Below, piece by piece: positions 42,931-51,077 of a DNA stretch of 64,000 bases. This DNA is from Pseudobdellovibrionaceae bacterium (GTDB taxonomy: Bacteria; Bdellovibrionota; Bdellovibrionia; Bdellovibrionales; UBA1609). Under the pieces are notes generated by a model. The model saw only the letters and a program-made list of their open reading frames with translations. It was not told the origin of the DNA and did not search any database. The first letter of the stretch is position 1; the number at the start of each line of letters is the position of its first letter. A program made the position numbers and the translations under genes. The stretch spans positions 62,001 through 126,000 of the forward strand of contig CANEZP010000007.1 in the NCBI GenBank assembly GCA_947444305.1, given 5' to 3'.

Positions 42931-43116
42931 GTGAGTGAACCAATCTACGGGCTTGCCCGACTTATAATTATATCCGCCATTACAGTTTTAACTACGGGTT
43001 GCCCAGGCAAGAAATCGAGTAACGACGATAAAGGCTCGTCAGCAGCAGCGGTTGATGGCGGCAACCAAAATAATGGTGGTTACGATTGGGGCGGTGGCGG
43101 AGCTATTAAGAGCCCA
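42931..43116 (+). pseudogene. 5' part of the HExxH lipoprotein gene, cut by recombinase element 2 (relic 2)
   Basis: GTG 42931 aligns with the start of the intact gene at 57912. The lipobox LTTGC and the segments TGCPGKKS, VDGGNQNNGGYDWGGGGAIKSPP match it closely. Homology breaks exactly at AAGAGCCCACC, after which the intact gene continues TTCACTCG while this copy reads CCGCCA and then recombinase leader. The remaining 300 codons are missing. Confidence 0.85.
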
Positions 43117-43259
43117 CCCCGCCAAACTCAGTCCCCGAGATTCCTTAGTGATTGCATTAGCTTAGGACGCTTAGTACACCGCGCAAAATGGTGTATCGGG
43201 GACCGGCGGGAGTGTTCAGTTTTACCTTTGTAAATCCCTTCAACTGAAAGGGCGCAAAC
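43114..43259 (+). promoter_or_regulatory. Attachment junction and structured leader of recombinase copy 2
   Basis: It begins with CCACCCCGCCA (43114-43124), identical to the last 11 bases of tRNA-Asp at 4622-4632. The outer stem GTCCCCGA...TCGGGGAC, inner hairpin TACACC...GGTGTA and small hairpin TTTAC-CTTT-GTAAA then follow in the same order as in copy 1, with paired base changes. Ribosome site GAAAGGG lies before GTG 43260. Confidence 0.6.
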
Positions 43260-44531
43260 GTGAAATACGAACTCCGCAAAAGCAACTCCACGCATTACTA
43301 CCGTTTCAGCTACCACGATCCAAAAACAAAAAAGCAGACCCATATCAACAAAGCTGACATTCGGAAACGCTTCGGACGAGATATCGTTACCGAAGAAGAA
43401 GCGAAAGAGTGCTTAAAGCTTCTTTCCGCAAAAATCGAGACTGAAAAAATAAGAATTTTGCGCAGGCTTGAGTGGCAGGAGAAATACTATTCTTTCGCTA
43501 AGCTCGCTGATTTGTATGAAGAAAAGCAAAAAAGAAAAGCTCCGAACTCTTGGCAGAACAACATGTTCTATCTTCGTCACTACGTGCTTTATTTTTTTCT
43601 TCAGGAGCAAAAGATAAATCTGATCGACTTATGGGTAGATCATTTCGATAAGTTTGTCAGATGGCTCGAAACTGCTAAGCGCATTCGGGGCAAGGGTGTC
43701 ATTGCCTATGCTTCTAAAAACCACGCCATTAAAGCCTTAAACACTTTTTTGGATCACTTAGAAGCGGAGCGTGCGATTACGTTCTCTCAACGCTGTCCAA
43801 CTTTTCCGGAATACCTTCTGACTTCGAGAACTATCGATGACGTTGTGCTGCCGGAAGAGATGGAGATGATCTATGAAGAGCTTAAGAGCGCAGGATGTCG
43901 TACCGAAGCAGTCTTCTATCGCTACCTCTACTTTTCTGGAATGCGCTTTAACGAAGCGATGGCAATCAGCGTAGGGGATTTATTTCAAGGCGAGATCGCG
44001 AGCGAGTTCTTTAAGAATAAACTTAGCGCTTATGACATTAAGTATTTTGGCTACGTCGTTGCGGACGGGCAATTAAGCAAAGTTGATCCTTTTGGTAAAG
44101 TGAGCCGTGTCCCATTCAAAGGAAGAAAGAAGATTGAAGAGAAATATAATAGAGTTCTACCGATTATCGATAAAGTACTATGGAACGATCTTGTAGATCT
44201 TGCGGGTGAAGTCCACGGAAGAATGAGGCAGTCTCAGACCGCAAGAGACTGCCTGCTGTTTACTGGTATCAACGACACGACTTCGACCAAGCGGCTAGTG
44301 CGAGCCTACAACGCAAGAAGGTTGAAATGGCGCTCGTGGCATTGCCTACGACATTCCCGTGCGACCTATTTGATCGGGCAAACTTCCGATTCTATGTTGG
44401 CAAGGATTTGGTTGGGACAATCAAGTCCCCGAACGCTCGAGAAGTACAATCACCTTTACCAAGCTATAACTCGAGCCGCAAAAGCGAGCGCCACTTCAGG
44501 TCGCGCACTGACTTTGAGGAGGGTAGACTGA
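43260..44531 (+). CDS. Tyrosine recombinase, copy 2
   Basis: 423 residues from GTG. Catalytic residues by position: Arg229 (GMRFNEA), His361 and Arg364 (HCLR), Trp384 (IWLGQSS), Tyr396 (EKYNHLY). It is close to copy 1 over the whole length, including blocks such as CLRHSRATYLIGQTSD and SQRCP, while third-codon positions differ widely. The two are therefore old paralogues or independently acquired relatives. It interrupts the lipoprotein gene at a short match to the tRNA 3' end, suggesting use of a secondary site or recombination between att sites. Confidence 0.93.
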   Translation: MKYELRKSNSTHYYRFSYHDPKTKKQTHINKADIRKRFGRDIVTEEEAKECLKLLSAKIETEKIRILRRLEWQEKYYSFAKLADLYEEKQKRKAPNSWQNNMFYLRHYVLYFFLQEQKINLIDLWVDHFDKFVRWLETAKRIRGKGVIAYASKNHAIKALNTFLDHLEAERAITFSQRCPTFPEYLLTSRTIDDVVLPEEMEMIYEELKSAGCRTEAVFYRYLYFSGMRFNEAMAISVGDLFQGEIASEFFKNKLSAYDIKYFGYVVADGQLSKVDPFGKVSRVPFKGRKKIEEKYNRVLPIIDKVLWNDLVDLAGEVHGRMRQSQTARDCLLFTGINDTTSTKRLVRAYNARRLKWRSWHCLRHSRATYLIGQTSDSMLARIWLGQSSPRTLEKYNHLYQAITRAAKASATSGRALTLRRVD

Positions 44532-44785
44532 CCTTTTCTTATTGGAAGCCGAATCCATCTTGCTTGGCCACCTTCTGTCGATTTATTGAATTTTTATTTG
44601 GCCGCATCAGTGGTTCGAAGAGCTCTTCAGAACAAATAAGGATGGGGTAAAACTGTGCTTGTCGACGTTTAAGCTCCGACGTTCGTTGATAAAAGAATCT
44701 GCCTTGCTTGAACAAATTGCTCATCGGCGGAAGCTGTCTACCCGTGATTCTTGACGCTTCACTAGTTCAATACTACCCATGCGGT

Positions 44786-45247
44786 ATGACAATAATATTA
44801 TTTTTGAGTCTAAATTTTCTGACTCCTGCGCTTGCTATTCAGGAGGGGACGACCGTAAAACGTCCGTCATATCAAAAGCAGACAATCGAATATAGTCGGC
44901 AGTTCCTCTTGGATTCCCAAACATTTGCTGCGAGATCGGTCGATCGTTTGAATTTAGATAGATGGTTTTCCAATGACTATTATGGTGGTGGTACTGAGTA
45001 TTCTTTAGAACGAACGACCACACGAGAAGGGCTCGTTTTACGTCTTTCCGCCAAGGGTGATGCTCAAGCTGTCGAGCAATTATTCACAGTTCTCCTTGAT
45101 AACGTAGTTTCGGTTATTCACACAAAAGGAGGGTGGATTTGGAGTCTACCTTCGGAAGAATATAAAAATCATTGGAACTTACTTGCGGTTGACACTAAGA
45201 GGGATATCCGAAGAGTAGCGATCGATCGATCGATGGATGCGTTCTAA
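44786..45247 (+). CDS. Small exported protein, unknown
   Basis: 153 residues from ATG 44786, which opens a signal peptide (MTIILFLSLNFLTPALAIQ); an upstream in-frame ATG at 44708 would bury it. The mature part has YSRQFLLDSQTF and a region RWFSNDYYGGGTEY. No cysteines are prominent and no domain was recognised. It follows the recombinase gene in the same direction. Confidence 0.5.
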   Translation: MTIILFLSLNFLTPALAIQEGTTVKRPSYQKQTIEYSRQFLLDSQTFAARSVDRLNLDRWFSNDYYGGGTEYSLERTTTREGLVLRLSAKGDAQAVEQLFTVLLDNVVSVIHTKGGWIWSLPSEEYKNHWNLLAVDTKRDIRRVAIDRSMDAF

Positions 45248-45552
45248 ATGGCCTTCGGCCGTAGAAATCCGCGAAGCTTGTGAATGGCTCCTTCGCTGAT
45301 TACTAAAGCTCCAATTAAAGAATGATGGATTTGCCCTGAGCTTTCATCGACAGCGCTGATCATTAAAACCCGTTTTTTTGCGCGGAAGAATTTTGCTCGC
45401 TCATTCTTGCTACACAGGCGCGAAGATTGCGCTGACTTTCGCCTGGTCCAAGATCGGCGGTGTCATTTGCCGAAGCTGAAATTATGATCCGATTTCGGCT
45501 TGCTCGCAATTGTCTTACGATCCGTTTAAACACCTTAAAAAGTTTTTGACCA
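45248..45552. other. Intergenic stretch with a possible degraded frame
   Basis: A minus-strand frame (45363-45569) contains RNRIIISASANDTADLG, faintly like the 'SAGN' region of subtilases, but it is short and overlaps the cytochrome gene end. It may be a decayed gene fragment. Nothing else recognised. Confidence 0.3.
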
Positions 45553-46239
45553 CTAATCTTGCCCACCATTGTTGATCCACTGTTTTATGACTGTAATCTG
45601 GTCAGGAGTGACAGCGTCTATTCCAGAACTTTCTGGCGGCATTTTCTTACGCGCATTTATCTTTAGTACTAAAATTAAACCACTACTGTCCGCTTCACCT
45701 GGAACAACTAAATCGTAAGGGGAGTCCAGAAGGTCTGATTTAGTAAGCAGCGGAATATTTCCTGCGCTCTTACCCGGCGTATGGCAGACGACACACTTTG
45801 CTTTTAGCACAAAGGTGTTTATCGATTCAAACGTCGGCAACAACACATCGGGCTCTTCAGCGGGACGTTCCCCGTCGATGGATTGTTCGGGTCCGCCGGC
45901 TTCGATCCACGCCGCGAGCAAAGTTAATTGTTCGCGATCAAGCGAGGGGTAAGGAGATTTCGGCATGCGACGTTCAATAATTGTTGATCTACGAATTCGT
46001 TCCAAATTTAACTTTGCTCCCGCGTGAGTCTCTAAATTCACTCCCCCTGAAGTCCCATGGCAGCCCGTGCAGTGCGCTCGAAAGATCTTACTAATATCTT
46101 GGAATGAAACCTTATTGATCAGATCCGGAGTCGGTCTTATATCCTCATCAAGAGGACCTTCATGAAAGTTATAGATACAGCCAACTAAAGTTGACTGGAT
46201 CAAGAAACCAAGAAGGAATGAGCGGACGAAGAAAATCAC
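45553..46239 (-). CDS. Lipoprotein di-heme cytochrome c-like protein
   Basis: 228 residues with a lipoprotein signal peptide (STLVGC). Two heme c sites are visible: CTGCHG near residue 58 and CVVCHT near 150. The intervening text (MPKSPYPSLDREQLTLLAAWIEAGG; KKMPPESSG) resembles planctomycete-type cytochrome c domains. It is a periplasmic electron carrier, perhaps supplying or accepting electrons for the multicopper oxidases nearby. It lies eight bases downstream of the next exported protein and probably shares its transcript. Confidence 0.85.
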   Translation of the reverse strand: MIFFVRSFLLGFLIQSTLVGCIYNFHEGPLDEDIRPTPDLINKVSFQDISKIFRAHCTGCHGTSGGVNLETHAGAKLNLERIRRSTIIERRMPKSPYPSLDREQLTLLAAWIEAGGPEQSIDGERPAEEPDVLLPTFESINTFVLKAKCVVCHTPGKSAGNIPLLTKSDLLDSPYDLVVPGEADSSGLILVLKINARKKMPPESSGIDAVTPDQITVIKQWINNGGQD

Positions 46240-46247
46240 GGCGTTCG

Positions 46248-46832
46248 TTACGGAGTGAGGATCCGGAATCTAAGCACCTCGCTGTTAAGTCCGACATCAA
46301 CTTCGAGCACCGAGGCACTATCTATTAAGCTGATTTTGACTTGGCCAATAATGGTACCGTTGACTTGATTTTGCTCAACAGTAACCGCCGCCGCGCCGCT
46401 TTTATATGGCTGTATCTTTGCCTCACGAGAGTCGGTAATGAAATGAAGAACCGTCTCCGTAATTGTTAATGGGTCAGTGCCTTGCCAATCGACAGGGTTC
46501 GAGCTGTCCTGTCCGCGCGTTTCAACGTCACTTAGCGTTCTCCCAGCATCATTCATAAGCAACTCAACACGGTGAGCTTCTCCTGCCGATGGCGGGACCT
46601 GACTGACGACCACTTTAAAAACAGGATCCGTTGGTCCTTTAGTCGTAAGTTCTGTGACTTCGATTTTATGAAGTCGGCTGATGTAATTATCCTCGATAAC
46701 ATTCGTATCCACTAAACGGCCGATTCGGTGCCCAGCCAATTCGGCAACCTTTGCGCGCGTAACGGCCGCAAAAGATGTCGTCGCACTTATTGCCGCTGCA
46801 ACTTGCATGGCGATAAAACAAATTCTTAGCAT
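46248..46832 (-). CDS. Exported protein of unknown function
   Basis: 194 residues, signal peptide ending TTSFAAV. Beta-rich, without cysteines in the mature part. It has an early AGHRIGRLVDTNVIE and a later TITETVLHFITDSREA. No known domain recognised. It is the first gene of a pair with the di-heme lipoprotein and is transcribed in the same direction as csoR, which ends 31 bases upstream of it. Confidence 0.55.
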   Translation of the reverse strand: MLRICFIAMQVAAAISATTSFAAVTRAKVAELAGHRIGRLVDTNVIEDNYISRLHKIEVTELTTKGPTDPVFKVVVSQVPPSAGEAHRVELLMNDAGRTLSDVETRGQDSSNPVDWQGTDPLTITETVLHFITDSREAKIQPYKSGAAAVTVEQNQVNGTIIGQVKISLIDSASVLEVDVGLNSEVLRFRILTP

Positions 46833-46863
46833 AATTCCCCCTTAAGATTAGATATCCGACTAT

Positions 46864-47199
46864 TCAATAAACAATTTTAACTATTTCATCTATCTTGCGT
46901 TCGCAATCAACCTCGTCAGTGGCGTTGAAAGCTTGTTTTACGCAACCCCGTAAGTGGGTCTTGAATATTTCCGCCTCAATTGCAGATATTGCCGCCCGCG
47001 CAGCTTTCAGCTGAGTGAGAATATCTGGACAGTACCGCTTCTCCAAAATCATTTTTTCAATACCATTCACTTGACCCCGAACGCGGCTAATTCTCGGGAG
47101 ATGACGGGAATGATCAGGATGATGATGGTGATGTGCAGAGGAACTAGCCTTAGGTTTGATTCTGTTTGTACGTGCTAAGTTTTTGGCGATCTTGCTCAT
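46864..47199 (-). CDS. csoR: CsoR-type copper-sensing repressor with His-rich N-terminus
   Basis: 111 residues of the CsoR/RcnR (DUF156) family. The Cu(I) ligand set of CsoR is present with exact spacing: Cys57, His82 and Cys86 (RYCPDIL ... THLRGC). An added N-terminal arm of about 33 residues carries SSAHHHHHPDHSRH, which could bind extra metal. It is divergent from the YFG-repeat/oxidase operon. A palindrome of CsoR type lies in the promoter of that operon, so this protein should repress it until copper rises. Confidence 0.9.
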   Translation of the reverse strand: MSKIAKNLARTNRIKPKASSSAHHHHHPDHSRHLPRISRVRGQVNGIEKMILEKRYCPDILTQLKAARAAISAIEAEIFKTHLRGCVKQAFNATDEVDCERKIDEIVKIVY

Positions 47200-47280
47200 G
47201 AAATTCCCTACGCTTCGCTATTAGTCACATACGGTACCGGGGGTAACGTTTAAAGTCAAATTGGCCTAGGGGCAATTTAC

Positions 47281-47310
47281 TTTGACGATATACCCCACGG
47301 GGGGTATCTT
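47281..47310 (+). promoter_or_regulatory. Promoter with CsoR-type operator
   Basis: -35 TTTGAC (47281-47286), an 18-base spacer, -10 TATCTT (47305-47310). The spacer is filled by the palindrome ATACCCCACGGGGGGTAT, the G-tract/C-tract form typical of CsoR sites, so repressor binding would block RNA polymerase. A weaker half-site (GGTACCGGGGGTA) lies near 47230, towards csoR. Confidence 0.8.
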
Positions 47311-47351
47311 CATTTTCGGTGGGGTCCAAGCTCATGACACGGGGGAATTAA

Positions 47352-49019
47352 GTGTTGAATGCGATACGCTCGTTTGCGCACTACGCTTGTGGCATCTTTA
47401 TTCTCATAGTGGGCGTTAACGCTCATGCACAACTCGCGTACGGCAAGTATTTTGGGACTCTACAAATCGAGGGCCGCGCCCCACCATTAGCTATTTCTCT
47501 AGACGCTTTCCTCCTTCAAGTCGATCGGCCCGCCGTTTATCCTGCACTTAATGTAATCGTCCGAGCAAATTTGGGGGGCTTTAACGGATCAGAATACGTG
47601 AGCTATAACTTCTATAATCCTACCTACAACTATGAGCAGAAGATCCTTCAGCTCAACGACCCAAAAAGTGATTTGACGGCCACTTTGCAAGTCACTCAGA
47701 CCGAGTCAGCCGTGATTCTTGAGGGACCAGCTGCCTACAGACCGACGAATACAAAGGGTCGCCTGCGGCTTGAATTAGCAATCAATGATTCGTTATCTCC
47801 GAAATCGTTGAGTGTTGGTTTACAGCCCCAGATTTCGGGTGAGTATGTTGGCCGGTGCGGACGAGATAAAGCTAAGTTACAAATTGAAACGGGTGTGGTC
47901 GGTGCAGCAAACCAACCCGGTAACGCGCTTTTAGGCTTTTCAATAACGGGACGACTCGGCTTTATGAATGGACCACTTTGTTTTGGAAATGCGGCTGAGA
48001 AATTTTGCTCTCTCTATACCTACAGTACGGGAACCTATTCACCGTACACCGGACGTCTTGTCATGCGGGGGCCACGCGGCACGATTGACTGCTCGGCGAG
48101 TAAAGAATCTCTACAGTGCACGGCACAGGGTTATGATAAAAGTGGTGCTTGTACTTTCGAAAAACAATCCGTTCTTGCTTCAGCCCCAAAGAATTTCCCC
48201 AAAGCTTTTCAGTTGAACGCTTCAGCCGACAAGATGAGGAATTTGCCGGCGCCGAATCCGCCGGCCAACTACGAACTGCTCTCGGCATTAAATGGGGATT
48301 TCTACGGCGTCCTTCATTATGAAAACCGTGATGTTTATCAACTTACTGAAATGAGCATTGTTGCTTCTACGTCGACAGAAAACGAGCATATCCCAAACCA
48401 AGTTTTTGTTGAGCCCTCGCTCTCACTGCGCTTAGGGAAATCATGGGCTGATGCACCCGCAATTAGTATCGCTTATCCGCAACGAGTTTTTTGGTTAAAT
48501 AAAGGTTTCGCATTTCAAGTAGGCGCGAACGAATACATATTAGTTATTGAGACGTGGCGCGTAGGGTATATCCGCGGCGTAGTCTATTCGAAACATTATG
48601 GCCGTGTTGGTGTAGTTGAATTGATTAAGGGCGAAAAGCCTCAGCTTCCACGAGACCTAGATCTAATCTCAAACGTCGCAGGTGCCTACCTTGGGCCCAA
48701 TGAAAAAACCAATGTCCCGCCCTATACGAGAAACATATCGATCGACTTGTTGAATCGAGTTGAATCCGAAGGAACCTTCGGAGTTCCATTGTCGGCACGG
48801 TACGCAAGCCCTGGGCATATGACCAATTTCGAATCTGCTATTTTGGATCTGAATACGGATCGCTTAAGTTTTCTGATTAAAGAGGAAGACAGCGAACGCT
48901 TATTAACGGCCCAGCCCGCGAAGAACAATTTGCAAATACTTTGGCCCGTGGGTTCGGTGCTCGGGGCTCCGATGGAATTCTATAAGTCTTTTACCTACGT
49001 CCGCGACGCTACCAACTAA
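47352..49019 (+). CDS. Exported YFG-repeat protein D (four units), copper-regulated
   Basis: 555 residues from GTG with a GGGGGAA ribosome site. The signal peptide ends NAHAQ. Its architecture copies protein A (22528): unit 1 has GGFNGSEYVSYNFYNP; unit 2 is Cys-rich with GEYVGRCGRDK and SGACTFEKQ; unit 3 has LSALNGDFYGVLHYENRDV and KHYGRVGVVEL; unit 4 has GAYLGPNEKTN and RYASPGHMTNFESA. It lies directly after a CsoR operator and one base before the leader of a multicopper oxidase, linking this unknown family to copper stress. Confidence 0.78.
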   Translation: MLNAIRSFAHYACGIFILIVGVNAHAQLAYGKYFGTLQIEGRAPPLAISLDAFLLQVDRPAVYPALNVIVRANLGGFNGSEYVSYNFYNPTYNYEQKILQLNDPKSDLTATLQVTQTESAVILEGPAAYRPTNTKGRLRLELAINDSLSPKSLSVGLQPQISGEYVGRCGRDKAKLQIETGVVGAANQPGNALLGFSITGRLGFMNGPLCFGNAAEKFCSLYTYSTGTYSPYTGRLVMRGPRGTIDCSASKESLQCTAQGYDKSGACTFEKQSVLASAPKNFPKAFQLNASADKMRNLPAPNPPANYELLSALNGDFYGVLHYENRDVYQLTEMSIVASTSTENEHIPNQVFVEPSLSLRLGKSWADAPAISIAYPQRVFWLNKGFAFQVGANEYILVIETWRVGYIRGVVYSKHYGRVGVVELIKGEKPQLPRDLDLISNVAGAYLGPNEKTNVPPYTRNISIDLLNRVESEGTFGVPLSARYASPGHMTNFESAILDLNTDRLSFLIKEEDSERLLTAQPAKNNLQILWPVGSVLGAPMEFYKSFTYVRDATN

Positions 49020-49035
49020 CTTGAGGGGAGTATTT

Positions 49036-50154
49036 GTGCCAGGAAATAACGGAAGGCGAAAGTTCTTAGTTTCTTTAGGCTCTGTGGCTGCCGCTGCAAG
49101 TTTGTGGAGCAAGAAAGTGTTCGCCGATTCGATAAAGCCTTCTACTCCGACTCCGGCTCCGATTCCGACGACGAAGGCTCCACCCTCGACTGGCTTTGTC
49201 TCGGTTCAAACCCCTGGGGTTCCAACCCTACAAGGGGTAATGAATGGCAATGTACGAGAGTTTCAGCTCACGGCCGGACCAGTCACTCTTCAATTTCCGG
49301 ATATGAGCGATGGGATGGGTATGAGGGGTAGGCCGGTGACGGCATGGGGCTATAATGGATCATCTCCGGGGCCGACATTAGAAGCCGTAGAGGGCGAGAC
49401 AATAAGAGTGCTCTTCACCAATAATTTGTCAGAAGCAACGACCGTTCATTTCCATGGCATCGATTTACCGATTGAAATGGATGGAGCGCCGGGATTTTCG
49501 CAAGATCCTGTTCAACCGGGAGGCTCTTTCATTTACGAGTTTCCGCTAAATCAGTCCGGCACCTATTTTTATCATTCGCACGTGATGGGCGCAAAGCAAG
49601 TCGGTCTAGGATTGATGGGATTTTTTGTCATACATCCCAGAAGTCCAACGCCCTCGCAAATCGTGAACCGCGATTACGCATTTATGCTGCATACGTGGAA
49701 ATTAAATCCCGGAACAAACGTTCCCGATATCTTAGATATGAGTGACTTTAATTATTTCACGATGAACGGGCGGGTAGGCAATGGTATTCGCGGCTGGAAA
49801 ATCCCCCCGATGCAAGCGCGAGTTGGCGAGCGTGTTCGCATTCGCGTGACTAATCTATCGATGCTGACCCATCCCGTGCACTTGCATGGACATCAGTTTG
49901 TTGTGACCGATTGGGGCGGCGGATTTCTACCAGAACATCAACAGATTCGCGCAAACACAATTAATGTTTCCTCGGCAGAAGTGCGCGTTTTAGAATTCAC
50001 GGCGAGAGCGCCGGGCAAGTGGATGTTTCATTGCCATTTCCTGCACCACACAATGAATGACATGGACCGGCCACGACTTCCGGGTGACGAGGATATGGGA
50101 GAGATGTCAGATATGGATATGGGCGGGATGACGACGTGGATTGAGATTACCTAA
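49036..50154 (+). CDS. Two-domain multicopper oxidase, Tat-exported
   Basis: 372 residues from GTG 49036 (ribosome site GAGGGGAG; the TTG at 49021 is less likely). The Tat signal has GRRKFLVSLG. Copper motifs: HFHG at 138-141, HSH at 180-182, HPVHLHGH at 279-286, HCHFLHHTM at 332-340. Only two cupredoxin domains fit this length, unlike the three of CueO or CopA, which suggests a small-laccase-like oligomer. A Met/Asp-rich tail (DMGEMSDMDMGGM) may bind Cu(I). It probably oxidises periplasmic Cu(I) and works with protein D under CsoR control. Confidence 0.88.
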   Translation: MPGNNGRRKFLVSLGSVAAAASLWSKKVFADSIKPSTPTPAPIPTTKAPPSTGFVSVQTPGVPTLQGVMNGNVREFQLTAGPVTLQFPDMSDGMGMRGRPVTAWGYNGSSPGPTLEAVEGETIRVLFTNNLSEATTVHFHGIDLPIEMDGAPGFSQDPVQPGGSFIYEFPLNQSGTYFYHSHVMGAKQVGLGLMGFFVIHPRSPTPSQIVNRDYAFMLHTWKLNPGTNVPDILDMSDFNYFTMNGRVGNGIRGWKIPPMQARVGERVRIRVTNLSMLTHPVHLHGHQFVVTDWGGGFLPEHQQIRANTINVSSAEVRVLEFTARAPGKWMFHCHFLHHTMNDMDRPRLPGDEDMGEMSDMDMGGMTTWIEIT

Positions 50155-50176
50155 TTTCTATCCCAGCGGCGCATCG

Positions 50177-50686
50177 TTAACGGGCCGGGGATAGGTGCTT
50201 GAGGCCCTCGTTCACCCAATCAAAGACGATTTTTCTTTCTTCATTCTTAAGCTTAGAGCCGGGATGTAACATCCAATACCGGACCGGGGGCATAGATTCT
50301 TCGCCTACCACTTTTCGAATAGCTTCTAAGTCTTTCAACGGAGAGCTGTGACTTCTGAATGGAAAGCCCTTACTCATATCAAGATGAGTCCTAGCTTCTG
50401 CGATGTCGCTCGCTATTAGTTGTTTGATGCCGGGAAAATTCTTGTACCAGGGAAATTCTGTCTGAGCACTATGACAATCGAAGCAGCTTTTTCTAAAAAT
50501 CAATTCTACGTTTACTCGGTATGATTCATTGATCAATTTTGCAGCTTCGATTGAACTTTGAGGAAGAGCTGTGGGTTGTTGATTTTTGCCGGAGGTATGT
50601 ACTTCTCCTTCATGTGCAAAAGATAGATTAAATGGGGTGATTGCAAGGAAAACCGCAAGGCTTAAACAACCCACCCCGAACTTCAT
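50177..50686 (-). CDS. Periplasmic heme-binding protein (Haem_bd-type, CxxCH)
   Basis: 169 residues, signal peptide ending SFAHEGE. One heme site CFDCHSAQTEFPWYK is followed by a pattern typical of the Haem_bd family (SDIAEARTHLDMSKG ... EESMPPVRYWMLHPG). It overlaps the upstream TRASH-like gene by four bases (ATGA) and is the last gene of the copper operon transcribed from about 54500 leftward. A role in electron transfer to or from the oxidase is possible. Confidence 0.8.
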   Translation of the reverse strand: MKFGVGCLSLAVFLAITPFNLSFAHEGEVHTSGKNQQPTALPQSSIEAAKLINESYRVNVELIFRKSCFDCHSAQTEFPWYKNFPGIKQLIASDIAEARTHLDMSKGFPFRSHSSPLKDLEAIRKVVGEESMPPVRYWMLHPGSKLKNEERKIVFDWVNEGLKHLSPAR

Positions 50687-51057
50687 TTCGACTCGGTCTT
50701 TAGTTCTTTGACATACTTTTCAAAATTTTCTTTGTTCTGAAAATAAAGAACATCTCCGGCCTCGTTCGAAGCGATAGTCGCCGTGGCTTTGTCCACGAAT
50801 TTTTTTGACTGGGGATCAGTAGCGATCCTTGCGGAAGCATCCTTTTGAATAGTAGCTTTGCAGTTCTGGCAACAGCCGTAATAAGTTTTATTATCTTTCT
50901 CGACCGGAATTTGGTCTTTAGCAAAATGCATATTTGTCACCATGCAGACTTGCTTGTTCTCAACGATTTTCCAAGTTTCGCTCGCGCTCGCGAAATTGCC
51001 CCAAAAAATAAAGGTGGTCGCCAACGTTATTAATAGTGATGCCGCTTTGGTTTTCAT
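50683..51057 (-). CDS. Small exported TRASH/YHS-like metal-binding protein
   Basis: 124 residues from ATG 51057 (ribosome site GGGAG); an upstream in-frame start would mask the signal peptide, which ends at ASASE. The mature part has QVCMVTNMHF and TYYGCCQNCKATI, a Cys pattern like the TRASH/YHS-type copper-binding module, then a helix KKFVDKA. It probably carries Cu(I) in the periplasm. It lies 20 bases downstream of the oxidase-barrel fusion and is coupled to the heme protein. Confidence 0.7.
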   Translation of the reverse strand: MKTKAASLLITLATTFIFWGNFASASETWKIVENKQVCMVTNMHFAKDQIPVEKDNKTYYGCCQNCKATIQKDASARIATDPQSKKFVDKATATIASNEAGDVLYFQNKENFEKYVKELKTESK

Positions 51058-51077
51058 ACGTAACTCCCTGTTTAGTG

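Noticed and set aside
45363-45569. Subtilase-like small gene
   Set aside because: Only one short motif resembles subtilases, the frame is 68 codons and overlaps the cytochrome gene.
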